From Paenibacillus rhizovicinus (GTDB lineage: Bacteria; Bacillota; Bacilli; Paenibacillales; Paenibacillaceae): 64,000 bases of DNA. Shown here one piece after another: positions 35,824 through 44,141 of the stretch. The notes beneath the pieces were generated by a model. It did no database searches. It saw nothing but the letters and a program-made list of their open reading frames with translations, and was not told the origin of the DNA. The stretch's first letter is position 1, and the number at the start of each line of letters is the position of its first letter. Where the stretch lies: contig NZ_CP048287.1 in assembly GCF_010365285.1 (NCBI RefSeq), positions 124,001 through 188,000 on the forward strand. Direction: 5' to 3'. The translations under genes were made by a program, and so were the position numbers.

Positions 35824-36711
35824 ATGGCACTTCTAGGAAATATTCCGGTTGTACCTACCCCGTTCTTGAACGGCAAGATTGATCAGGAAAGTATTGTCCG
35901 ACTCATCGAAAGAACCGCACCCCATCTCGACGGTTATGTCGTTTGCGGAAGTACGGGCGAAGCGCCAGCATTGACAACATCCGAAAGGAAGGATGTAATC
36001 CGTGCCTTTGCAAAGGAATCTCCCAAGCAGCTTGAACTGGTTATTGGCCTCGGGCATACCTCGCTTGAGGATGCGATCGAGCTTGGGCTTGACGCTGCGG
36101 AGGCCGGCATCAAATCCGCTCTTGTGCCGAGTCCTTACTACTTCCCGAACTCCCTGGACATGGTTATCGATTATGTGGGGAAGCTGGCGGAAGCGACCGG
36201 TCTCGATATCGTCTTTTACGATAATCCCGTCACAACCAAAACCACATTTACTGCTGACAGCCTCATCCGGTTGTCTGAGGCCGTGAGCAGCATTAAAGCC
36301 GTCAAGATGACGGACCACGCATTTGGCAAGATTCGTGAGCTTAAAGCACGTACGAAGCTGAGTGTATTTGGCGGCGATGATATTATCTGCTTCCGTGCAT
36401 TCGAGGCGGGCGTGGACGGCAATATGATTATCGCACCGATTATATTTCCTGAAGCCTTCCGCGAGTGTTGGAACCACTATGTTAACGGCGATCGCGAGAG
36501 AAGCTTCGACATTTACAGCCGCACGCTTCTGCCGTTCATCAGCATGTTCGGCCCTGGCGATGAAATTCCGACGACCAAGGCTCTATTCAAGCACCTTGGC
36601 CTATTCTCCAGCGCTGAAACGCGGACTCCGCTTCTCGCAAGCGATGCTCAGCGTACGCGTGAAGTGTTGTTGGGTTATCAGCAGGGGCTGCAAAAGCAAC
36701 AACTGAAATAA
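35824..36711 (+). CDS. DapA/NAL-family aldolase, probable 2-keto-3-deoxy sugar acid aldolase
   Basis: A 295-residue TIM-barrel lyase with ATG after AAGGAGCG. GSTGEAPAL near 42-50 binds the keto-acid carboxylate, FYDNPV carries the conserved Tyr, and IKAVKMTD holds the Schiff-base Lys. Members include dihydrodipicolinate synthase, N-acetylneuraminate lyase and KDG aldolase. Lysine synthesis is unlikely in this context. With the IlvD/Edd dehydratase downstream, cleavage of a 2-keto-3-deoxy acid to pyruvate and an aldehyde is the best reading. The stop codon lies inside a small hairpin. Confidence 0.8.
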   Translation: MALLGNIPVVPTPFLNGKIDQESIVRLIERTAPHLDGYVVCGSTGEAPALTTSERKDVIRAFAKESPKQLELVIGLGHTSLEDAIELGLDAAEAGIKSALVPSPYYFPNSLDMVIDYVGKLAEATGLDIVFYDNPVTTKTTFTADSLIRLSEAVSSIKAVKMTDHAFGKIRELKARTKLSVFGGDDIICFRAFEAGVDGNMIIAPIIFPEAFRECWNHYVNGDRERSFDIYSRTLLPFISMFGPGDEIPTTKALFKHLGLFSSAETRTPLLASDAQRTREVLLGYQQGLQKQQLK

Positions 36712-36730
36712 ACCGCCCAAGGCGGTTTAT
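36708..36730 (+). terminator. small hairpin overlapping the aldolase stop
   Basis: ATAAACCGCC and GGCGGTTTAT are perfect 10-base arms with a 3-base loop. Only a short T-rich tail follows, so partial termination or mRNA protection is likely. Confidence 0.55.
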
Positions 36731-36787
36731 TCGAAACAAATGATAGCGGTTTCATACTATTTTAGATAAAGGTGGTCGTCAACGCTC

Positions 36788-38125
36788 ATGAGAAAAACGG
36801 TCATTCTTGTACTCATCATGTTGCTAACCTTATCGCTCGCAGCTTGCTCAGGGAACGGCGGGAATACGAAGAAGAGTAACGGTACGTTGAATGGCACTAC
36901 GGCAGATAACAATAAGCCGGTTAAACTGGTGATGTGGAACACGGCGTATCCGACAATCGACGACAATGACAAGTCGAAGAAGAAAGAAGATTTCTATCTC
37001 TACCAGGCTATTCAGCGGTATAAAGAGAAGAAACCGAATGTAACGATTACGGTCCAGGATATACCCGGGGGACCCGAAAGCTTTACCAAATACAAAACCG
37101 CCAGCATCGCGAAAAACGGACCCGACATTATGACGCTTTGGTCCGGGAGCTATACGATGGGACTGAAGCAGTTTCTCGAACCGCTCGACGATTATGGCAT
37201 TGATGAAGAGCGAAACAACTTGATCGGCTGGAATACCGTTACCGACGGCTTGATCGAAGGCAAAGGCAAAATCTATGGGTTTCCGCTCGCCAATGACGGG
37301 ATTATCACCCTGTACTACAACAAAAAAATGATCAAGGACGCTGGGCTTGATTTCGAAAATTCCCCGCCGGCGAGCGTGGATGAATGGATTTTGGCTCTGG
37401 AGAAGTTGAAAGCGATAGGCATAGAGAAACCGGTCGCATGGGACGATTACGGCTTCTGGTTTATCCCCGCTTACTGGATCGGCCAGTTGATCGGTCAGGA
37501 GGGCCTCGTCGGCCTTTCCAACGGGACACAGAAATTTGACGATCCCCAAATTGCAGAAGTCGTTGCAAAGTGGAGCGAAATCTACAAGAAAGGCTTAGTC
37601 GCCACCGACCAGCCGGGCCAATTGTTTCAACAGAAGAAGACGGCAATGGTACCCGGCGGTGGGTGGGTTATCGTGGATGCCAGGAAAGCGCTTGGCGACG
37701 ATCTTGGGATGATCAAAATCCCCAATTTTAAGGAAGGGGTAAAGGTGCCCGATTCCGGTATCGGGGGCGTAGGCACCTCCATTGTCGTCTCCAACTATTC
37801 CAAGAATAAAGAGGAAGCTGTGGCGTTCCTCAAGTTCCTGGCAAGCAAGGAGGAAACGGAGGAGAGGTTGAAGCTGAAAGAAGGCAACATGCTCGTCGTG
37901 AACAAACAGGTCGATATTTCGAAGTATGACGTCGACCCGCTGCTTGTAACCATGCAGCAGTGGGCCCAAGAGCCGAGCGTCTTGTTTTATCTGGACAACA
38001 CGCTCCCGGCGGAGGTCGCCAATGAGATCACCAGCCAATCCGTGTCCGCGCTCAAAGGTCAACTGTCGGCTGAGGCGTTCCTCAAAAAGGTGGATCAAAA
38101 AGTAGCGGAGACGCTGGGAAAATAA
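36788..38125 (+). CDS. extracellular sugar-binding lipoprotein (family 1, UgpB/MalE-like)
   Basis: A 445-residue lipoprotein. The signal ends in lipobox SLAAC and a short Lys/Asn/Gly linker follows. The length and the elements KLVMWNTAYP, GPDIMTLWSGSY and YGFPLANDGIITLYYNKK are those of ordinary family 1 binding proteins, smaller and different from the LplA-like ones at 17544 and 22828. It supplies the MalF/MalG-type permeases that follow. AAAGGTGG precedes the ATG. Confidence 0.9.
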   Translation: MRKTVILVLIMLLTLSLAACSGNGGNTKKSNGTLNGTTADNNKPVKLVMWNTAYPTIDDNDKSKKKEDFYLYQAIQRYKEKKPNVTITVQDIPGGPESFTKYKTASIAKNGPDIMTLWSGSYTMGLKQFLEPLDDYGIDEERNNLIGWNTVTDGLIEGKGKIYGFPLANDGIITLYYNKKMIKDAGLDFENSPPASVDEWILALEKLKAIGIEKPVAWDDYGFWFIPAYWIGQLIGQEGLVGLSNGTQKFDDPQIAEVVAKWSEIYKKGLVATDQPGQLFQQKKTAMVPGGGWVIVDARKALGDDLGMIKIPNFKEGVKVPDSGIGGVGTSIVVSNYSKNKEEAVAFLKFLASKEETEERLKLKEGNMLVVNKQVDISKYDVDPLLVTMQQWAQEPSVLFYLDNTLPAEVANEITSQSVSALKGQLSAEAFLKKVDQKVAETLGK

Positions 38126-38176
38126 GTATAAATTAAGGGGGGCGCCCTATGGTCTGTCGGGGCGCTTACCCCTATT

Positions 38177-39058
38177 ATGGTGGTGAAGATATTGAATCTG
38201 GCGAAAAAAGAAAGCCTGCTGGGTTATGCGTCGATAATTCCGGCCTTCCTGTTCATTGCCGTTTTCTTTGGCATTCCTATCGTAAGTACGATTTATCACA
38301 GTTTCACGAAATGGGATGGATTAAACACGGAATGGGTCGGCATCGGGAATTATGTCAAAATCTTCACGAATGGTGAGTTGTGGTCTCTGCTTAAGACAAA
38401 CTTTGTGTTCCTGCTCAGCATGCCGGGAATCGTACTGCTCTGCCTTGTAGTTACGGTACTCCTGTATGAAGAAGTGACCGGTTGGAAATTTTTTCGTTCG
38501 GTCTATTACATCCCGACGATCTTATCGGCCGTCGTAGTTGGCTTTCTCATGAAGACGCTGTTTGCCGAGCATGGCGCTCTCAGCATCCTGGCGGATCGTG
38601 TCGGGTTAGGCTCCCATGATTGGCTGGGGCATACCACTTCGGCCTTTATGATCCTAATCTTTTGCTATTATTGGCAATCCCTTGGGCAGGGCGTCTTAAT
38701 CCTGCTGGCAGGCATGGCCGCCATTTCAAATGAAATGTTTGAAGCGGCCAAAATCGACGGGGCGAATTGGGGACATCGTTTACTTCGGATCGTGATTCCT
38801 TCTCTGGTGCCCTCTCTATTTTACTTTACTTTCATTAATATCACCTGGATTTTCGTCGGCCTGTTTCCGCTTACTTATTCCGTAACCGGCGGCGGGCCCG
38901 GGTACTCCACCACTCCAATCGACTTTATGATCTATTTGAAAGGCTTTCAGTCCGACGGGGCCATGGGGTATGCTTCAGCATTGTCAGTCTTGCTGTTTTT
39001 GATTGTTCTTGTTTTTACCTGGGTGCAATTCCGGGTCTCCGAACGATTTTCCGATTAG
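38177..39058 (+). CDS. carbohydrate ABC transporter permease, MalF/UgpA type
   Basis: A 293-residue membrane protein with six segments; the first is YASIIPAFLFIAVFFGIP and the EAA loop is EMFEAAKIDGANWGHRL. The start is uncertain: ATG 38177 has no clear ribosome site, while a TTG at 38192 lies just after GGTGGTG. A strong GGGGGG site before ATG 38149 opens a different frame. It pairs with the next permease. Confidence 0.85.
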   Translation: MVVKILNLAKKESLLGYASIIPAFLFIAVFFGIPIVSTIYHSFTKWDGLNTEWVGIGNYVKIFTNGELWSLLKTNFVFLLSMPGIVLLCLVVTVLLYEEVTGWKFFRSVYYIPTILSAVVVGFLMKTLFAEHGALSILADRVGLGSHDWLGHTTSAFMILIFCYYWQSLGQGVLILLAGMAAISNEMFEAAKIDGANWGHRLLRIVIPSLVPSLFYFTFINITWIFVGLFPLTYSVTGGGPGYSTTPIDFMIYLKGFQSDGAMGYASALSVLLFLIVLVFTWVQFRVSERFSD

Positions 39059-39069
39059 GGGGAAGAAGG

Positions 39070-39903
39070 ATGCAGGTTACATTCGGTGTCTTTATCGTTC
39101 GATCGCTGATTTTCGTGGTTTTGGCTTTCTTCGCCTTGATCGCCGTTTTGCCTCTTGTCTACATGCTTGTCAGCAGCATGAAGACCTCCACCGAATTTTT
39201 CGTCAATCCGCTTGGGGTTCCTTCGGTCTGGAATTTTGAAAATTACAGGGCTTTGTTCATTCGATTCGATCTGGTTCGACTGTACGGGAACACAATCATC
39301 TGCGCATTGGGTGCCCTGCTGTTGACGCTTCTGCTATCCGTACCGGCGTCTTACGCCTTTGCGAAACTTCGTTTCCGTTTTCGCTCAGCCCTCTTCATAG
39401 GCATGATTGCAACGATGACCATTCCGGGGATCACGTTCATCATTCCCAACTATCTCATCATGTCGAAATTGGGCTTGATTGACTCGTATTTATCCGTAAT
39501 CCTGATGTGGGGCGTGATCAGCGTTCCGGGTAATTCGTTTTTGCTCACGTCGCTGATGCGCGGACTGCCGGACGAGACGCTTGAGGCGGTAAAGATGGAC
39601 GGAGCGAACTATTTCCAGCTTATGTTCCTTATCGTACTTCCACTAAGTATTCCGGGCATCGTAACCGTTTCGATTTTCTGCCTTACGGGCTGGTGGAACG
39701 ACCTGCTGACACCGTTGCTCTATTTACAAACCGATTCCATGAAGACTTTAACGGTGGCTACGGCTACCATTCTCGGACGATTCGGCGATGATTTTCCATT
39801 GCTGTTATCCGGTTTAGTGCTTGTGTCGGTCCCGCCTGTACTACTTTATGTTTTCCTGCAAGGATATATCCGGAAAGGGCTGGTTGTCGGAGCCGTCAAA
39901 TAA
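39070..39903 (+). CDS. carbohydrate ABC transporter permease, MalG/UgpE type
   Basis: A 277-residue membrane protein 11 bases after the preceding stop. The EAA loop ETLEAVKMDGANYFQLMF and the C-terminal IRKGLVVGAVK are typical of MalG-like subunits. It forms the pore with the protein at 38177; the ATPase is not encoded here. The imported molecule probably feeds the GH4 and oxidative enzymes around it. Confidence 0.9.
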   Translation: MQVTFGVFIVRSLIFVVLAFFALIAVLPLVYMLVSSMKTSTEFFVNPLGVPSVWNFENYRALFIRFDLVRLYGNTIICALGALLLTLLLSVPASYAFAKLRFRFRSALFIGMIATMTIPGITFIIPNYLIMSKLGLIDSYLSVILMWGVISVPGNSFLLTSLMRGLPDETLEAVKMDGANYFQLMFLIVLPLSIPGIVTVSIFCLTGWWNDLLTPLLYLQTDSMKTLTVATATILGRFGDDFPLLLSGLVLVSVPPVLLYVFLQGYIRKGLVVGAVK

Positions 39904-39936
39904 TAAGGTATGGGATCATGACGAGGAGGGATTGGC

Positions 39937-40713
39937 TTGGCGCAACGAGGGAGACTTGCGGGAAAATCGGTTATCATAACCGGTGCCGCGAGCGGTATTG
40001 GTCTAGGCACAGCGGAGCTGTTTATGGAGGAAGGCGCGAAGCTCGTGCTGGTAGACCTTCAACCGGAGATGCTTGAGCAAGCCGTTACGCGTCTCCACGA
40101 TGCTAGCGGGGAGTGTGTATCCGTCTGCGGTGATGTGTCAGAGCCGTACACGATCACCAGGGCAGTTCAGCGCGCGATCGAAACTTACGGAAAGATTGAT
40201 GTTGTGTTCAACAATGCAGGAATCATGCCGACAGGCCCTGTGACGGAATACCCCGACGAGTCGTGGGATCGTGTGATGGCTGTCAATCTGAAGTCGATGT
40301 TTATGATGTGCAAGATGGTGATCCCTGAAATGCTTAAGCAAGGAGGCGGTTCGATCGTAAACATGTCGTCCGTTATGGCTGGTCTGACCGAGCCTGGCTA
40401 TACGGCATATACGGCTTCAAAAGCCGGCATTATCGGATTAACGAAAGAAATCGCAGTGTCCTATTCTGAGCAAGGCATACGGTGTAATGCGATCTGTCCC
40501 GGTTGGGTGGATACGGAAATGAATCGGAAAGTCGCTGAGGACATGGGCGGAATGGACAAATTGCAACCGCTTATCAAGCGGCAGCAACCACTGGGACGAA
40601 TGGCAACAGTTAGAGAAGTAGGTTACGCCGTGTTGTTCCTTGCGTCGGATGAATCAACAGCCGTCTCAGGATCATGCCTGTACGTAGACGGCGCAAGTTC
40701 TGCATCCATTTAA
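39937..40713 (+). CDS. SDR-family dehydrogenase
   Basis: A 258-residue classical short-chain dehydrogenase. It starts at TTG 39937, six bases after GAGGAGGG. TGAASGIG is the cofactor turn, VDLQPEM suggests NAD, NNAG is at about 88-91, and the catalytic Ser, Tyr and Lys are in VNMSSVMAG and YTASKAG. FEVDGASS-like ending LYVDGASSASI is usual. In this operon it probably oxidises the free sugar to its lactone or a keto-deoxy acid at C4. A second SDR at 45904 presumably does the other step. Confidence 0.85.
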   Translation: MAQRGRLAGKSVIITGAASGIGLGTAELFMEEGAKLVLVDLQPEMLEQAVTRLHDASGECVSVCGDVSEPYTITRAVQRAIETYGKIDVVFNNAGIMPTGPVTEYPDESWDRVMAVNLKSMFMMCKMVIPEMLKQGGGSIVNMSSVMAGLTEPGYTAYTASKAGIIGLTKEIAVSYSEQGIRCNAICPGWVDTEMNRKVAEDMGGMDKLQPLIKRQQPLGRMATVREVGYAVLFLASDESTAVSGSCLYVDGASSASI

Positions 40714-40736
40714 GCGGAAGGGAACAGGAGGCTGCC

Positions 40737-41366
40737 ATGATTCAATTAATCAATAAACAGTTCGATCCTGACAACTGCGAAGTACTACACGAAACGCGTT
40801 TCGCCGATGAGGACTTCAGGGAGGACTGGCGCATTTACGGCGGGGATTGGTGGACCGAAGATGGCTGGTTAAACGGAAAAAACATGGCCAACGCACCCGG
40901 CGTCATCATGAGCAAACGGAGCTTTCCCGGAAATGTTCTCATCGAATTCGAAGGCAGAACGGTGTTGCCGAGCACGCACGATATCGACATGATGTGGAAT
41001 GCAAGCTGGGATGAGCAAACCGGGCAGCGCGGCGCTGCCTATGTCGCCGGAATTGAAGGCTGGTGGGAAGGGAAAGTGGGCATTGAGAAGTCTCCCGGAT
41101 ACACACTGAATGCCGCGACGCCTTTGTTCGATTTTGATCCCGGACGTACATACCGCATTCAGGCAGGGAGCATCGACGGGCACTGCTTCGTCTGTGTTGA
41201 CGGGAAACTTCTGCTGGAGCTGACAGACCATGAGCCGATCGACGCTCAGATCCATACTGGTGTCGGCTTTGAGGCGTATGCAAGTTTTATTCAAATACGG
41301 AATCTTACGGTAAGAAGGTTGAGTTGGGAACCTATACTCCGTTCCTATCCCGACGAGTTCCGATAA
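40737..41366 (+). CDS. concanavalin-like beta-sandwich protein of unknown function
   Basis: A 209-residue protein with ATG 40737 after AGGAGG and no signal peptide. The pattern FREDWRIYGGDWWTEDGWLN, GVIMSKRSFPGNVLIEFEG and TYRIQAGSIDGHCFVCVDGK fits a jelly-roll domain of the concanavalin/3-keto-disaccharide hydrolase (DUF1080) type. If so it may hydrolyse or bind a 3-keto-glycoside, which would suit neighbouring Gfo/Idh and GH4 enzymes. The assignment is by overall pattern only. It is the last gene before promoter site F. Confidence 0.55.
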   Translation: MIQLINKQFDPDNCEVLHETRFADEDFREDWRIYGGDWWTEDGWLNGKNMANAPGVIMSKRSFPGNVLIEFEGRTVLPSTHDIDMMWNASWDEQTGQRGAAYVAGIEGWWEGKVGIEKSPGYTLNAATPLFDFDPGRTYRIQAGSIDGHCFVCVDGKLLLELTDHEPIDAQIHTGVGFEAYASFIQIRNLTVRRLSWEPILRSYPDEFR

Positions 41367-41379
41367 ACTGCACAATATC

Positions 41380-41433
41380 GGATAACGAAAGTCAAGACAT
41401 GTAAATAGAACGGATCCGTTCAAGCATTATAAT
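41380..41433 (+). promoter_or_regulatory. promoter with GGATAAC/TCAAG box, site F (lactonase and downstream genes)
   Basis: GGATAAC 41380-41386, TCAAG from 41392 (12 bases later, as at every other site) and TATAAT 41428-41433, 48 bases from the box start. It links the second half of the oxidative pathway to the regulon of the left half. Confidence 0.6.
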
Positions 41434-41490
41434 GAATGGATAACGAAGAGATCAGTTGGTTGGCGTGAGATGACAGCAAGGAGGCGCATC

Positions 41491-42366
41491 ATGGGGAAAG
41501 CCGAGTTGGTGCTGGATGTGAAGGCGATGCTGGCTGAGGGTCCCAACTGGGATGCCGAGAACAGCATTCTCCAGTGGGTGGATATCCCGGCAGGTCGAAT
41601 TCATTGGTACAATCCTTCGGACGGATCGGATAAGTATCACGAGATAGGACAGTTTCTCGGAGCCGCTGTCCAGGATACTCGGGGGAAAATGATTCTCGCA
41701 GCGCAGCACGGTTTTTATCGCTATGACCCCGACTCGCGGCTGCTGGAACCTTTGGCTGACCCGGAATCACATATGCCAAGCAACCGATTCAATGACGGCA
41801 AGTGTGACCGTAAAGGCAGGTTTTGGGCCGGAACGATGCACATGAACGGCGACTCGCCAACAGGTGCGCTGTATTGCCTGCATCCGGATTTACGAATGTC
41901 GAAATTGCTTACCGGCGTATCCTGCTCCAATGGGATAACCTGGAGCCCCGATCAAAGGCTCATGTATTACATCGATTCACCAACCCGGCAGATTGCCGCG
42001 TTTGATTTCGATGTCGAAACAGGAACCATTACGAATAGCAGGACAGTTGTAGAGATACCTAGTGATGAAGGCATTCCAGACGGGATGACCAGCGATATGG
42101 AGGGCAATCTCTGGGTTGCCCAGTGGGGGGGATGGCGGGTCTCCTGTTGGAATCCATCAACCGGGAAACGATTGGCTGTTATCGACGTACCGGCCGCTCT
42201 CGTCTCATCCTGCACCTTCGGTGGTTCCGGACTTGACGAGTTGTACATAACCACCGCAAGAATGGGCCTGGACGGTGAACAATTACGCAAACAGCCGGGA
42301 GCAGGCGGGCTCTATCGATATAAAGCAGGCGTTCGGGGTATGCCGTCAAATCGTTTTGGTGATTAG
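41491..42366 (+). CDS. SMP-30/gluconolactonase-family sugar lactonase
   Basis: A 291-residue beta-propeller. ATG 41491 is chosen for AAGGAGG seven bases upstream. Metal and substrate residues fit LAEGPNWDAEN (Glu and neighbours), NDGKCDRKGRFWAGTM (Asn), CSNGITWSPD (Asn) and IPDGMTSDMEGNLWVAQWGG (Asp). It should hydrolyse an aldonolactone to the acid, the second step of a non-phosphorylative pathway. A decayed homologue is at 5284. It is the first gene after promoter site F. Confidence 0.85.
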   Translation: MGKAELVLDVKAMLAEGPNWDAENSILQWVDIPAGRIHWYNPSDGSDKYHEIGQFLGAAVQDTRGKMILAAQHGFYRYDPDSRLLEPLADPESHMPSNRFNDGKCDRKGRFWAGTMHMNGDSPTGALYCLHPDLRMSKLLTGVSCSNGITWSPDQRLMYYIDSPTRQIAAFDFDVETGTITNSRTVVEIPSDEGIPDGMTSDMEGNLWVAQWGGWRVSCWNPSTGKRLAVIDVPAALVSSCTFGGSGLDELYITTARMGLDGEQLRKQPGAGGLYRYKAGVRGMPSNRFGD

Positions 42367-42390
42367 CATTCAGGAGGAGAGGACATCTCA

Positions 42391-43536
42391 ATGACGATTA
42401 AAGTTGGCATTGTAGGGGCAAGGGGGCTGAGCACGCTTCAGGGCTTCCGTTGTATCGCAGACGTCGAGATCGCCGCGCTGTGCGATCTGGACGGTGATTA
42501 TGTGAAGGAGGCCGCGGCCAAGCACGGCATCCCGCACACGTACCGGGTTTTCGAGGACATGCTCGATTCCGATATTGACGCGGTTGTCGTGTCGACGCCG
42601 ATGCAGCTTCATGTGCCGCAGGCGATTGCGGCGCTTCAAGCGGGCAAGCATGTGCTTAGCGAAGTGACCGCCGGTGTCACGATGGATGAACTTTGGTGGC
42701 TGAAGGAGACCGTCGAGTCTTCCGGCAAGGTTTATATGATGGCCGAGAACTATTGCTATATTCCGCAAAACCAGCAAATTCTGCAGATGGTGAAGTCCGG
42801 CCTGTTCGGCGATGTCTACTTTGGTGAAGGCGAATATCTGCACGACATCCGCAGCCTGGCGTTCCGCCACAATCGCGAGGGTGCCGGTGCGGGCGCGCCG
42901 ACCTGGCGCAACTACTGGCAGCTGGGCAAACGCGGCGCTTTCTATCCGACGCACAGCCTGGGGCCGGTCATGCAGTGGTTCGGCGGTGACCGGATCAGGT
43001 CAATATCGTGCTTCGGATCGGGATGGCACACGGACAAAAGGTTCCGCCAGGAGGATACTTCGATAACGCTTTGCCAAATGGAGAGCGGCAAGCTGATCAA
43101 ACTGCGGGTAGATTGTATTTCGAAGCGGCCGCACAATATGAACTACTACACGCTGCAGGGGACTAAAGGATGTTACGAGGCGCCTCGGGGGCTGGGCGAC
43201 ACTCACAAAATCTGGCTTGATGGTATGGGCGACCCCGAAGAGCGCGAGCAATGGCGTCCTCTGAGCGACTACAGCGAATTTCTCCCCGAGCGTTACAAGA
43301 ACGTGACGGAGGAACAGCGGGCAGCGGGTCACTGGGGGGGCGATTATTTCATTGTCGAAGACTTCGTAGCGGCAATTAAAGGGCTTCGTAAGCCGGCCAT
43401 CGATGTCTATGACGCATGCGAATGGACGGCCGTCGCGATTTTGTCGGAATTGTCCGTAATGAACGGCGGCCGCACAATAGATGTGCCGGACTTCCGCAAC
43501 AGTAAGTCACATGCGGATCAAATCATCAAATTGTAA
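42391..43536 (+). CDS. Gfo/Idh/MocA family oxidoreductase lacking the canonical EKP lysine
   Basis: A 381-residue protein with ATG after AGGAGGAG. The Rossmann start VGIVGARGLSTLQGF and the C-terminal domain (GAGAPTWRNYWQLGKRG, YPTHSLGPVMQW) are family-typical. Where EKP is expected after GKHVL the sequence reads SEVTAG, so the usual catalytic or cofactor-binding Lys is missing. Such EV-type members exist, so the protein need not be dead, but its chemistry may differ from simple NAD oxidation. The neighbours are lactonase, GNAT and dehydratase. Confidence 0.85.
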   Translation: MTIKVGIVGARGLSTLQGFRCIADVEIAALCDLDGDYVKEAAAKHGIPHTYRVFEDMLDSDIDAVVVSTPMQLHVPQAIAALQAGKHVLSEVTAGVTMDELWWLKETVESSGKVYMMAENYCYIPQNQQILQMVKSGLFGDVYFGEGEYLHDIRSLAFRHNREGAGAGAPTWRNYWQLGKRGAFYPTHSLGPVMQWFGGDRIRSISCFGSGWHTDKRFRQEDTSITLCQMESGKLIKLRVDCISKRPHNMNYYTLQGTKGCYEAPRGLGDTHKIWLDGMGDPEEREQWRPLSDYSEFLPERYKNVTEEQRAAGHWGGDYFIVEDFVAAIKGLRKPAIDVYDACEWTAVAILSELSVMNGGRTIDVPDFRNSKSHADQIIKL

Positions 43537-43565
43537 CCCATAGCCCTGGAAGGAGCGAATGTGCA

Positions 43566-44141
43566 ATGGAACAGCAGCAACAGCCGCAATTGCTCATGGT
43601 ACGGGAAGATCTCGGCATGCTGCCCGATCTTGTATTGCCTGAAGGTTATGTTGAACATAGTCTGCGCCCGGGAGACGAGGATGGGTGGGAACATATTATT
43701 ACAGCCTCTTTCGGGGGAGAACACCGTTTTGACAAGGGAATAGCGGCAGACGATCCTTATAAGCCGGAGCGCGTCAGATTCATATCCATGGAGAATGGCG
43801 GGCCGGTGGCAACCGCATCCGCCTGGTATCGGCCGCAATGGAAGGAGAATACAGGTTATTTGCATATGGTCGGCCTTCTTCCGGAGCATGCGGGGAAGAA
43901 GCTTGGCTACGCGGTGAGTCTCGCTGCCTTGCATTATATGGCAAGGGAAGGCAGAACACGGGCCGTGCTGCATACGGATGACTTTAGAATACCTGCGATC
44001 AAAACTTACCTCAATTTGGGATTTATCCCTGAGCTTGCCGACGACAGTCATCTCGACAGGTGGATTGCTCTCGCCGGACAGCTTAACCGTGTCATTCCCG
44101 CTGTTCAAGGCAACGGAACGAGAACGGAAATCAAACCATGA
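43566..44141 (+). CDS. GNAT-family N-acetyltransferase
   Basis: A 191-residue protein. A glutamine-rich start is followed by the GNAT core: VATASAWYRP, GYLHMVGLLPEHAGKKLG (the acetyl-CoA pyrophosphate loop) and a C-terminal segment AIKTYLNLGFIPEL. Substrate unknown. Its stop overlaps the ATG of the dehydratase gene (ATGA), so it is fully within the catabolic operon. With the M20 hydrolase downstream it hints that an amino or acylated sugar derivative is handled. Confidence 0.8.
   Translation: MEQQQQPQLLMVREDLGMLPDLVLPEGYVEHSLRPGDEDGWEHIITASFGGEHRFDKGIAADDPYKPERVRFISMENGGPVATASAWYRPQWKENTGYLHMVGLLPEHAGKKLGYAVSLAALHYMAREGRTRAVLHTDDFRIPAIKTYLNLGFIPELADDSHLDRWIALAGQLNRVIPAVQGNGTRTEIKP

Noticed and set aside
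38149-38376. 75-codon frame after a strong ribosome site as an independent gene
   Set aside because: It overlaps the start of an obvious permease in another frame and its translation looks like frame-shifted permease sequence; kept only as a finding about the start.
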